Below, piece by piece: positions 1 through 5,186 of a stretch of 5,186 nucleotides of DNA. The position numbers and the translations under genes are program-made. The stretch covers positions 1 through 5,186 of the forward strand of contig JAATGE010000537.1 in NCBI GenBank assembly GCA_015654825.1, in the 5' to 3' direction. Every line of letters starts with the position of its first letter. Position 1 is the stretch's first letter. The DNA is from Rhodospirillales bacterium. Lineage in GTDB: Bacteria > Pseudomonadota > Alphaproteobacteria > Acetobacterales > Acetobacteraceae. The notes beneath the pieces were generated by a model. The model made no database searches. It saw nothing but the letters and a program-made list of their open reading frames with translations, and was not told where the DNA came from.

Positions 1-7
1 GGCCTCA

Positions 8-40
8 GGCCCCAGCGGGTCCAGGGCAGAGCCCTGGCCT
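8..40 (-). repeat. Palindromic intergenic repeat, copy A
   Basis: Read on the minus strand, this copy has the core CCAGGGCTCTGCCCTGG (21-37 on the plus strand), then ACCCGCTGGGGCC. The core is a hairpin with CCAGGGC and GCCCTGG arms around TCT. It begins nine bases downstream of the kelch-protein stop codon and could act as a transcript end or stabilise the 3' end. All 33 bases are identical, in opposite orientation, to 4999-5031. The element continues toward the window edge, so its full length is not visible. Confidence 0.8.
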
Positions 41-48
41 TCCTTCAC

Positions 49-1605
49 CTAATTAACCGTCACCCCCACCGGCGCGGACGCAATGCCGTTAGCCACAACC
101 ACCAGCGTCCCCGCGCCCGTTTCGATCCCGGCCGGGACGGTGAAATTCGCCGATGAATTTGCTTTCGGTTTTACGCTCATTGCCGTCATGCCGGCGGTGC
201 GGGCGTAGAAAACATGCCCTGTGGCCGTCATGGTAATGCGCACCAGCGGGTAGTTCGTGGCACTCTGGTAATCGTCGCCGTAGGCCGAAGCCTGCGTCAG
301 ACCGCCGAGTTGCTTGCCCGTAACGGTGTAGCTGGCGCCGTGCGCCAGCGTTGTCGGCACTGTCGTTATGATCGGCTTCCAGCTCGCTTTCGGGGATCCG
401 GTGCCGTTGAATACCTCGATGCCGCCGCTGCGGTCGTTGAATAGCACCTGCCCGGTCGGCAGCACCATCATGAAGCCGTAGAACGACGACTGGTTGGCGG
501 CGTTGGGCGGATCGGCGACCTGCGTCAGATGGGTGCCGTCGAACAGCCAGAAATGTGTTGGCGTCAGATAGACGCCGGGACTGGCGCTCACCAGCACTTG
601 TCCGTTGGGTAGCACCGCGGCCGGGCCGTCGGCGGAATCGTACTGTCCGCCGTCGATCATGGGGAAGCTCGGCGCGACGGACCAGGTGCCGGTGTGGGTG
701 TCGTAGACCGCGTTGTCGCCGGTGGCGCCGACCGCGAATACCGTGCCGTCGGGCCGCAGGATTTGCGGGCCGACTTCCCCGATCGGGTCGATCAGCGCGA
801 CTGGCGTAGAACCGGCGCTGGCCCAGGCACCGGTCTTCGGGTTGTAGATTTCGGTGTTGCTGCCATTGGTCGTGTCCACCGTCAGCAGGTCGCCGTTCGG
901 CAGCAGCGACCAACCCTCCTCGCCGTTGCCGTCCGCCTTGCCGGCGCCGGTGGCTTTCCATTTCAATGTGGCTGCGTTCAGCAGCGCCTCGGACGTGCTG
1001 CCGGAATAACCCGAGGCGCCGAGCATGAATTTGCCGTTTGCCAGCACGGTGCCCGGGCCGTCGCCGATGCGCACCCATTCGTTGCCTTTCGGGTGCTTGA
1101 CCGCGGTCCAGCTGTTGGTCAGCGGATCGTAGATCGCGCCCTTGTTGGTCCAGACCTCTTTGCCGGAATTATACTCGCCGCCCTCGATGATTACCCGCCC
1201 GTCGGGCAGGATGGCGGAGGCGAAATAAAGCGGTGCGTAGCCGGTCGGCAGCGAGGCGATCTGGCTCCAGGTGCCGTTGACGTAGCTGCCGAAGCTGTCG
1301 GGTGTCAGCCGCCACCAGTTGCCGGTGCCGTTCTGGTCGGGCCCCTGATCCTGCACGATTACGGTGCCGTCGGTCAGCAGCAGCATGGCTCCCGGCTCGA
1401 ACGGCGGTGTCGTCGCGAGCGACTGCCAGGGCGAGGCGGTGCCGGGCGGCCCGCGAAATAACGTCGCGGCAGCGGCTTGTGCTGGGTGCGGCCGCGGGCG
1501 GCCCATGGCGTGCGGCAACGGCGGCGGCACCGCGGCTATCGCGGACGTGACCCAAGCGACCAGCAGTGCGAGCAGGCCCGCCGGACGCGCAACCAATGCG
1601 TGCAT
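49..1605 (-). CDS. Secreted kelch-repeat, galactose-oxidase-like beta-propeller protein
   Basis: A 518-residue exported protein of unknown activity. The start is the ATG at 1605: it has a good GGGAGA ribosome site five bases upstream and opens a classic signal peptide (positive N-terminus, hydrophobic core near residues 8-20, AIA cleavage motif at 22-24). A longer reading from GTG at 1680 would bury that signal behind 25 unrelated residues. After a Pro/Ala-rich linker, seven blade signatures of the type hydrophobic-P-(D/N)-G-x-hydrophobic occur about 47-56 residues apart, near residues 79, 135, 190, 237, 286, 334 and 384, indicating a seven-bladed propeller. Residues about 411-518 resemble the C-terminal Ig-like domain of galactose-oxidase-like proteins, with the AYGDDYQSATNYPLVRI stretch at 441-457. 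There is no cysteine anywhere in the chosen protein, so the Cys-Tyr copper-radical cofactor of true galactose oxidase cannot form. I therefore infer a binding or structural role, or an unknown activity, rather than oxidase activity. Confidence 0.9.
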   Translation of the reverse strand: MHALVARPAGLLALLVAWVTSAIAAVPPPLPHAMGRPRPHPAQAAAATLFRGPPGTASPWQSLATTPPFEPGAMLLLTDGTVIVQDQGPDQNGTGNWWRLTPDSFGSYVNGTWSQIASLPTGYAPLYFASAILPDGRVIIEGGEYNSGKEVWTNKGAIYDPLTNSWTAVKHPKGNEWVRIGDGPGTVLANGKFMLGASGYSGSTSEALLNAATLKWKATGAGKADGNGEEGWSLLPNGDLLTVDTTNGSNTEIYNPKTGAWASAGSTPVALIDPIGEVGPQILRPDGTVFAVGATGDNAVYDTHTGTWSVAPSFPMIDGGQYDSADGPAAVLPNGQVLVSASPGVYLTPTHFWLFDGTHLTQVADPPNAANQSSFYGFMMVLPTGQVLFNDRSGGIEVFNGTGSPKASWKPIITTVPTTLAHGASYTVTGKQLGGLTQASAYGDDYQSATNYPLVRITMTATGHVFYARTAGMTAMSVKPKANSSANFTVPAGIETGAGTLVVVANGIASAPVGVTVN

Positions 1606-1610
1606 GCAAA

Positions 1611-1616
1611 TCTCCC
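1611..1616 (-). promoter_or_regulatory. Ribosome binding site that fixes the kelch-protein start
   Basis: On the minus strand GGGAGA lies five bases (TTTGC) before the ATG at 1605. It is the clearest Shine-Dalgarno sequence seen before any gene in this window, and it supports the signal-peptide start over the upstream in-frame GTG at 1680. Confidence 0.7.
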
Positions 1617-1711
1617 GTACGGCAGGCGTTTTGCGAATTCCGCCGCCTAATCCAGCATCGCAGAACACCAGCAGTTTCACAACGACACGCGGCGAATATC
1701 GGCCAAATTAA

Positions 1712-1782
1712 CAAAAGTTTTTTGGTGCTTTTTTTCAAAAAAGAACAAGACTTCTTTTTGAAAAAAGAAGCAAAAACTTTTG
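1712..1782 (-). terminator. Long AT-rich hairpin after the pseudouridine synthase gene
   Basis: Arms 1712-1746 and 1751-1782 are imperfect inverted copies, with CAAAAG at the left end and CTTTTG at the right end around a loop of about four bases. The right arm, 1751-1770, is also nearly self-complementary (CTTC-T run-G-A run-GAAG), so two smaller hairpins or a cruciform are possible. On the minus strand the structure starts one base after the TAA stop at 1784-1786 and is followed by TTAATTT, which suits a transcription terminator. It is far more AT-rich than everything around it. From memory, similar A/T hairpins are common between genes in Acetobacteraceae. Termination is inferred from position and fold. 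Confidence 0.6.
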
Positions 1783-1783
1783 A

Positions 1784-2461
1784 TTATCGTTCCGGTGTGC
1801 GGCGCCATCGGCCGGAGTCCAGGAGCACCTGCAGGTGGGGTGGCGGCGGGGCTGCGGCGGCGACGGGCGGGGATAGGTGTAGCTTGATGGCGCGGGCCAG
1901 CAACTGCAGGGGGCCCTCGCCGTCGCCGTAGAGGGTGTCACCTAGGATCGGGCAGCCGAGCGTGGCGCAGTGCACGCGCACCTGGTGGGTGCGGCCGGTG
2001 CGAGGCCGCACTTCCAGCAACGACATGCCGTCGCCGTGCGCCAGAACGCGCCAGGCGCTGTTGGCCCGCTGCCCGGCGGGAGCGACTTCCATGCGCCAGC
2101 CTTGCGGCGTGGTGGTCTTCTTCAGGGGCGCATCGATGATGCCGGCGTCTTCCGCGGGCGCTCCGCGCACCACTGCCCAGTAGATTTTTTCGGCGCGGCC
2201 GGCGGCGAACTCGGCCTGGGCCGCGAGCAGCGCGGTTTTGGTCAGGGCGACCACCAGGCAACCGGCGGTGTCGGCATCCAGGCGGTGCGCCAGCCAGGGA
2301 CCGTTGCGGCGGCGCGACAGGGCGGGGAAGTAGTCCTCGACGCTTGGGCCGCCGCGCGGGCCGGCATGCACGGCGAGGCCGGCGGGCTTGTTCAGGACCA
2401 CAAACCTCGCGTCGCGGAACAGCGTAGCGGGCAGCGTCGCGTCGGGCGTGGGGGGGGTCAT
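1784..2461 (-). CDS. RluA-family RNA pseudouridine synthase
   Basis: A 225-residue enzyme that should isomerise specific uridines to pseudouridine in ribosomal or transfer RNA in the cytoplasm. Family motifs appear in order: FVVLNKPAGLAVH at 20-32, the catalytic HRLDADT at 59-65 with the nucleophile Asp62, KIYWAVVRG at 92-100, RTGRTHQVRVH at 154-164 and ILGDTLYG at 172-179. The residue after HRLDADT is Ala66, where the family usually has Ser. There is no N-terminal S4 RNA-binding domain. The compact length resembles single-domain RluA or TruC enzymes rather than RluC or RluD, but the target base cannot be assigned. The start is ATG at 2461. No clear ribosome site precedes it, and no alternative start was seen just upstream. 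Codons 2-4 contain a run of eight C. The C-terminus (about 200-225) is Ala/Pro- then Arg-rich and probably not part of the core fold. Confidence 0.92.
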   Translation of the reverse strand: MTPPTPDATLPATLFRDARFVVLNKPAGLAVHAGPRGGPSVEDYFPALSRRRNGPWLAHRLDADTAGCLVVALTKTALLAAQAEFAAGRAEKIYWAVVRGAPAEDAGIIDAPLKKTTTPQGWRMEVAPAGQRANSAWRVLAHGDGMSLLEVRPRTGRTHQVRVHCATLGCPILGDTLYGDGEGPLQLLARAIKLHLSPPVAAAAPPPPHLQVLLDSGRWRRTPER

Positions 2462-2531
2462 GCCGGCGGGTGCTAGCGCGGCGGCGGCGTCTGGGACAGT
2501 GGGTTGCCTCGCGGGCGTGATGAGTTGCGTC

Positions 2532-2557
2532 GGCGGAACACGCTTCGCGTTTCCGCC
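2532..2557. repeat. GC-rich palindromic intergenic repeat
   Basis: GGCGGAA (2532-2538) pairs with TTCCGCC (2551-2557). Inside, ACGC (2540-2543) pairs with GCGT (2547-2550) around a TTC loop, leaving one bulged C at 2539, so the stem has 11 base pairs. It is followed by CTACGGG. The form resembles the short GGCGGA-AAGCG-TCCGCC palindromes scattered through many proteobacterial genomes, but this is recalled and not checked. It lies in the 207-base divergent region between the pseudouridine synthase and the DUF3309 gene. No T-run follows, so a terminator role is not evident. I could not pick out convincing promoters for either flanking gene. Confidence 0.55.
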
Positions 2558-2668
2558 CTACGGGTTGGGGCACGCCCCGGGCCATGCGTTTCCCTGGCGG
2601 CAAGATGCAACGTTTTCGGCCGATGCGCGTTTCTGGTGCTGTCAACTTGAGCACAGGGGCCAATCGCC

Positions 2669-2821
2669 ATGGGCACTATTCTTCTTGTTCTGCTGATCCT
2701 GCTGCTGATCGGCGCCGTGCCGACCTGGCCGTATAGCGCCGGCTGGGGCTACTACCCTTCGGGCGGCATCGGTTTGGTGCTGCTGGTGGTGGTCATCCTG
2801 GTGGTGCTGGGTAGAATTTAA
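2669..2821 (+). CDS. DUF3309 family small membrane peptide
   Basis: A 50-residue peptide that matches, from memory, the short DUF3309 family of proteobacteria, whose function is unknown. It begins MGTILLVLLILLLIGAVP and has two hydrophobic segments, about 3-17 and 34-48. These flank a conserved-looking aromatic and glycine-rich turn, TWPYSAGWGYYPSGG (19-33), and the peptide ends in GRI. This is a hairpin-like inner-membrane topology. The start is ATG at 2669, with a modest AGGGG at 2655-2659 nine bases upstream. It is probably monocistronic: its stop is followed within six bases by a strong terminator. The next gene on the strand is the histidine kinase, which therefore probably has its own promoter. 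Confidence 0.85.
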   Translation: MGTILLVLLILLLIGAVPTWPYSAGWGYYPSGGIGLVLLVVVILVVLGRI

Positions 2822-2826
2822 GCCCG

Positions 2827-2865
2827 CGCCGGCGTGGGCGCGCGGTCCCACGCCGGCGTTTTTTT
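2827..2865 (+). terminator. Strong Rho-independent terminator after the DUF3309 gene
   Basis: A perfect 12-base-pair stem, CGCCGGCGTGGG (2827-2838) with CCCACGCCGGCG (2847-2858), has an eight-base loop and runs directly into seven T (2859-2865). It begins five bases after the TAA of the small gene. A second, weaker hairpin follows: CGGCGCC (2880-2886) and GGCGCCG (2890-2896) around GCG, then TTT. Together they should insulate the kinase operon from upstream transcription. Confidence 0.93.
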
Positions 2866-2947
2866 CGCCTTCCGCCAGCCGGCGCCGCGGGCGCCGTTTC
2901 GACAAACCGCCCTGTTCCATCGACAATCCGCGCCGATCCGGCTCGCA

Positions 2948-2963
2948 GGCGAACGATTTCGCC
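2948..2963. promoter_or_regulatory. Possible operator palindrome upstream of the kinase gene
   Basis: GGCGAA (2948-2953) and TTCGCC (2958-2963) form a perfect six-base inverted repeat around CGAT. It sits one base before a TATAAC sequence, where the spacer of a promoter would be. It could be a repressor or activator site, or chance in GC-rich DNA. It does not look like the direct repeats usually bound by LytTR proteins, so autoregulation by the neighbouring regulator is not supported. Confidence 0.25.
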
Positions 2964-2964
2964 G

Positions 2965-2970
2965 TATAAC
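2965..2970 (+). promoter_or_regulatory. Possible -10 element of the kinase-regulator operon
   Basis: TATAAC matches five of six bases of the TATAAT consensus and is an AT-rich patch in GC-rich DNA. It ends six bases before the ATG at 2977, so transcription would begin at about that ATG and the message would be leaderless. No convincing -35 hexamer lies 16-18 bases upstream (the bases around 2941-2947 read GCTCGCA), so the call is weak. Confidence 0.3.
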
Positions 2971-4092
2971 GTGGCGATGGATGCTACCACGGATGCCGAA
3001 CACCTGACCGAACTGGCCACGCCGCCGCACAATGACCGGGTCGGCGTTTTGTCCATTCTGTGGGTCTGGGTGTTCTACTTCGTGCTCAATACGGTCCGCA
3101 TGGCCATTAGCGGCGCGGACCATCAGATTGCGATGGCCGGGCGGCGGATTGTCGTTGTGCTGGTCGGCGTGGTTCTGACGGCGGGGCTGTACCTGGTGCT
3201 GCGCAGAGTGGACCGCGCGGCCATGCCGGTGCGCCTGGCGGTGGCGCTAACGGCAAGCGTGCCGGTCGCGTTCGCGCACGCCGCGTTCAATTACTACGCG
3301 TTCTATGTCTATGCGCCGATCGCTTTCTTTCCGGAGGAGGCCGCGTATGCGATGGATATGCACAAGGCCCTGATGATGGAACTGGTCTCGACCGCGGCCG
3401 ACTGGTATTTCTTCATTATTGCGTGGGCTTCGCTCTATATCGCGTTCTCCAATGCGGCGCAGGCGCATTATGCGGAGGACCAGGCGGCGCGGTATCGCGC
3501 GCAGGCGCAGTCCGCGGAGTTGCGTGCCCTGCGCTACCAGCTCAATCCGCATTTCCTGTTCAACACGCTGAACTCGCTTTCGACGCTGGTGATGCGGCGC
3601 AATCCGGAACAGGCCGAGCAGATGATCGGCACGCTCGCGGCGTTTCTGCGCAGCACGCTCACCACGGACCCCACGGAAGACGCGACGCTCGCGGATGAAA
3701 TCCGTACGCAGCGGCTCTACCTCGATATCGAGCAGGTGCGATTTCCCGACCGGCTGCGCGTTACCTTCGATATTCCGGAATCGGTGCAGGGCGCACATAT
3801 TCCCAACCTGCTGCTGCAGCCGCTGGTGGAGAACGCGATCAAATACGGCGTGGCGCGAACGACGCGGCCGGTGACGATCGCGATCAGCGCCAGGGCGGAG
3901 GGGGACAGGCTGCATATCCAGGTCAGCGACGACGGTGCGGCGGCGGAACCTTGCACCGCCGGGCACGGGGTCGGGTTGCGCAACGTGTGCGCGCGCCTGC
4001 TGACGCGTTTCGGTACCGCGGCCGGCTGCACGGCCGGCCCGCGCGCGGAGGGCGGTTTTTGCGTCGATCTGTACATGCCGCTGCAGCTTTAG
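2971..4092 (+). CDS. LytS/YehU-type membrane sensor histidine kinase
   Basis: A 373-residue sensor kinase expected to autophosphorylate and pass phosphate to the regulator encoded next to it. The N-terminal part holds about four membrane segments, near residues 25-46, 58-77, 86-115 and 140-160, with no recognised ligand domain. A likely coiled coil at about 163-188 leads to the His_kinase (PF06580) motif LRYQLNPHFLFNTLNSLSTL at 187-206, with His194 as phospho-acceptor. The ATPase domain shows the N box LLQPLVENAIKYG (281-293), the VSDDG box (318-322) and the glycine box GHGVGLRNV (331-339). The length is normal for this class. The start is either GTG at 2971 or ATG at 2977. Neither has a clear ribosome site, and the ATG fits a possible leaderless transcript. 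The gene ends 14 bases before the regulator gene, so the two are surely co-transcribed. Confidence 0.93.
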   Translation: MAMDATTDAEHLTELATPPHNDRVGVLSILWVWVFYFVLNTVRMAISGADHQIAMAGRRIVVVLVGVVLTAGLYLVLRRVDRAAMPVRLAVALTASVPVAFAHAAFNYYAFYVYAPIAFFPEEAAYAMDMHKALMMELVSTAADWYFFIIAWASLYIAFSNAAQAHYAEDQAARYRAQAQSAELRALRYQLNPHFLFNTLNSLSTLVMRRNPEQAEQMIGTLAAFLRSTLTTDPTEDATLADEIRTQRLYLDIEQVRFPDRLRVTFDIPESVQGAHIPNLLLQPLVENAIKYGVARTTRPVTIAISARAEGDRLHIQVSDDGAAAEPCTAGHGVGLRNVCARLLTRFGTAAGCTAGPRAEGGFCVDLYMPLQL

Positions 4093-4106
4093 CCTATCCG
4101 GACCGC

Positions 4107-4883
4107 ATGACCGCACCGGCTATGCTGCGCACGTTGATCGTGGATGACGAACCGCTGGCCGTGGAACGTCTGCAGATCCTGTGCGCGCGGCTCAGCAATC
4201 TGCATCTTGTCGGCACCGCGGGCGACGGGCGGGCGGCGTTGCGGCTGATCGCCGCGCTGGCACCGGACCTGATCCTGCTTGATATTTCGATGCCGGGGCT
4301 CGACGGCATGGCGGTGGCGCGGGCGCTGGCCTCCGCCCCGGCGCGGCCGGCAATCATCTTCATTACCGCGTTCGACGAATTCGCCGTGGCCGCCTTCGAT
4401 GTTGCCGCTACGGATTATCTGCTGAAGCCGGTGGCGCTGGAGCGGCTGGAACGGGCGGTGACGCGCGTGCGCGCACAGCTTGCGGCGCCGCAGGCCCCGA
4501 CCGCGGCCGCTTCACCGTTCACCACTGAATTCTGGGTGCCGCACCGGGCGGAAATCATCCGCATCGCCGCCGCCGATATCGACCTGATCGAGGCGGAACG
4601 GGATTATATGCGGCTGCATATCGGGTCGCGATCCTACCTGCTGCACACGACCATTACTGAATTGGAGAACCGGCTCGATCCGGAACAGTTCCTGCGGCTG
4701 CATCGCTCGACTATCGTGCCGCGGAGCCGCATCGCGCGGCTGCGGCATGACGGGGCCGGGGTTTGGGAGGCGGTGCTGAAGGATGGGCGGGCATTGCGGA
4801 TTGGGCGGACTTATTTGGCGAGGGTTAAGGAAGTGACAGGAAGAAGGCCAGGGGCTCTGCCCCTGGATCAAGCCGGAGATTAG
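4107..4883 (+). CDS. LytTR-type two-component response regulator
   Basis: A 258-residue DNA-binding regulator, partner of the kinase just upstream. The receiver domain (about 7-122) has the acidic pair Asp13-Asp14, the phospho-acceptor Asp59 in LILLDISMPGLDG, Thr87 in FITAFDEFAV and Lys107 in YLLKP, so it should be fully phosphorylatable. An Ala/Pro linker (about 124-138) joins it to a LytTR domain (about 141-243), with IDLIEAERDYMRLHI, FLRLHRSTIVPRSRI and LKDGRALRIGRTYL typical of that fold. The start is ATG at 4107. ATG at 4122, giving MLRTLIVDDEP, is equally plausible, and neither has a ribosome site, so coupling to kinase translation is likely. The reading frame stays open upstream to 3951, but that part lies inside the kinase gene and is not regulator-like. 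The last residues, about 247-258, are encoded by a genomic palindromic repeat and are not part of the LytTR fold. Confidence 0.94.
   Translation: MTAPAMLRTLIVDDEPLAVERLQILCARLSNLHLVGTAGDGRAALRLIAALAPDLILLDISMPGLDGMAVARALASAPARPAIIFITAFDEFAVAAFDVAATDYLLKPVALERLERAVTRVRAQLAAPQAPTAAASPFTTEFWVPHRAEIIRIAAADIDLIEAERDYMRLHIGSRSYLLHTTITELENRLDPEQFLRLHRSTIVPRSRIARLRHDGAGVWEAVLKDGRALRIGRTYLARVKEVTGRRPGALPLDQAGD
4848..4866 (+). repeat. Palindromic repeat, copy B, inside the regulator 3' end
   Basis: CCAGGGGCTCTGCCCCTGG is a hairpin with perfect eight-base arms around TCT, one G-C pair longer than copies A and D. It lies within the last codons of the LytTR regulator gene and encodes much of PGALPLDQ. 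Like copy A, it is preceded by GAAGG. Confidence 0.85.
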
Positions 4884-4941
4884 CGCATGATAGGTTGAGG
4901 TCGATGTAGGTACGACCAGGGGCTCTGCCCCATATGCGCTA
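4881..4941. repeat. Inverted repeat TAGCGCAT/ATGCGCTA enclosing a partial repeat copy
   Basis: TAGCGCAT (4881-4888) and ATGCGCTA (4934-4941) are perfect eight-base inverted repeats. The left arm includes the regulator's TAG stop codon. Between them lies copy C described in the next entry. The fold could form after the regulator gene, but the arms are short and may be chance. Confidence 0.4.
4916..4932 (+). repeat. Palindromic repeat, copy C (incomplete)
   Basis: CCAGGGGCTCTGCCCCA repeats the copy B core but lacks the final TGG, so the hairpin loses its outer pairs. It stands 33 bases past the regulator stop. A perfect ten-base palindrome, CTGGCGCCAG, at 4961-4970 (preceded by AGCT) may be a more decayed relative. 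Confidence 0.75.
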
Positions 4942-4998
4942 GGATAAGGAAGTCAAAGCTCTGGCGCCAGGAAACTGAAGGTTCGATACAATTAGTTA

Positions 4999-5043
4999 AG
5001 GCCAGGGCTCTGCCCTGGACCCGCTGGGGCCAGTAGGCCCCAG
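4999..5043 (+). repeat. Palindromic repeat, copy D, two-hairpin form
   Basis: This is the fullest copy. The core CCAGGGCTCTGCCCTGG (5002-5018) is followed by ACCCG and a second hairpin, CTGGGGCC (5024-5031) with GGCCCCAG (5036-5043) around AGTA. Bases 4999-5031 match copy A exactly in inverted orientation. The two copies then diverge: AGTAGGCC here, TGAGGCC in A. Confidence 0.85.
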
Positions 5044-5186
5044 ACCCCCGATTAGCGCTGCGCGGCTTCTCCTTGGCTTTTGGGCGAAGCCTGTAAATGT
5101 CATGGATTTTTCTGGCTTCGCCGTTTCCGCTAACGATTCTTTATTAATGGGGTCTGGGGACTTGTCCCCGTCGTGCGCAGCACGCC

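Larger units (their letters stand above)
4884..5186. other. Repeat-rich noncoding 3' region
   Basis: No credible gene is seen in these 303 bases; the only small frame noted, from ATG at 5098, gives 16 residues. The region holds copies C and D and further inverted repeats. CAGACCCC (5041-5048) matches GGGGTCTG (5149-5156). GGCGAAGCC (5083-5091) matches GGCTTCGCC (5114-5122). GGGGAC (5156-5161) matches GTCCCC (5164-5169), and CGTGC (5172-5176) matches GCACG (5180-5184). The last element runs toward the window edge. Some may end transcription of the kinase-regulator operon, but none has a clear stem plus T-run. Confidence 0.6.

Noticed and set aside
694..1461. Long plus-strand open frame opposite the kelch gene
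   Set aside because: It is a GC-driven antisense shadow: low-complexity Arg/Ala/Gly-rich translation with no motif, lying wholly inside a well-supported gene.
1606..1680. Longer kelch-protein start at the GTG at 1680
   Set aside because: It would place 25 residues before a clear signal peptide, and the ATG at 1605 has a good ribosome site.
2587..2633. CGTTT-type repeats at 2587, 2611 and 2628 as LytTR binding sites
   Set aside because: The spacings of 24 and 17 bases do not match the roughly 21-22 base period of LytTR direct repeats, and the motif is too short to stand out.
1938..2663. 241-residue minus-strand open frame overlapping the pseudouridine synthase
   Set aside because: Its translation is Arg-rich with no family motif, while the overlapping frame carries all RluA motifs including the catalytic Asp.
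3951..4106. Upstream in-frame extension of the response regulator
   Set aside because: It overlaps the kinase gene, has no receiver-like sequence, and would add 52 Arg/Ala-rich residues before the normal receiver start.
3247..4116. 289-residue minus-strand open frame opposite the kinase gene
   Set aside because: It is an Arg/His-rich antisense shadow of a gene with complete kinase motifs.
4848..5043. The repeated palindromes as a CRISPR array
   Set aside because: Spacing between copies is irregular (about 68 and 86 bases start to start), copies differ in length, one is in the opposite orientation at the far end, and no cas gene is present.

Overview
The window is GC-rich bacterial chromosome, apart from one short AT-rich hairpin. 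Base composition, gene families and two kinds of intergenic palindrome (a CCAGGGCTCTGCCCTGG type and a long A/T hairpin) suggest an alphaproteobacterium, most likely Acetobacteraceae. That placement rests on remembered family style, not on a search, and no marker gene is present to confirm it.

Layout: five protein genes. On the minus strand at the left are a secreted seven-bladed kelch/galactose-oxidase-like beta-propeller protein (49-1605) and, upstream of it, an RluA-family RNA pseudouridine synthase (1784-2461). A long AT-rich hairpin separates them, starting one base after the synthase stop codon. A divergent intergenic region (2462-2668) carrying a GC-rich palindromic repeat leads to the plus-strand genes. 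The first is a 50-residue DUF3309-type membrane peptide gene (2669-2821), closed by a textbook Rho-independent terminator (2827-2865). It is followed by a two-gene operon: a LytS/YehU-type membrane histidine kinase (2971-4092) and a LytTR-type response regulator (4107-4883). The last 303 bases hold no credible gene but are dense in palindromic repeats.

The kinase and regulator form an evident signalling pair: the kinase has the PF06580 phospho-acceptor histidine and ATP-binding boxes, and the regulator has a complete receiver domain and a LytTR DNA-binding domain. The signal and target promoters cannot be read from the sequence. The other three genes have no visible functional link to the pair. 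The DUF3309 gene lies just upstream but is cut off by its own terminator.

I do not see a clear new multi-gene system. The most notable points are a repeat palindrome forming the last codons of the response regulator, matching inverted repeat copies near both window ends, a possible leaderless start for the kinase gene, and a cysteine-free galactose-oxidase-like propeller.
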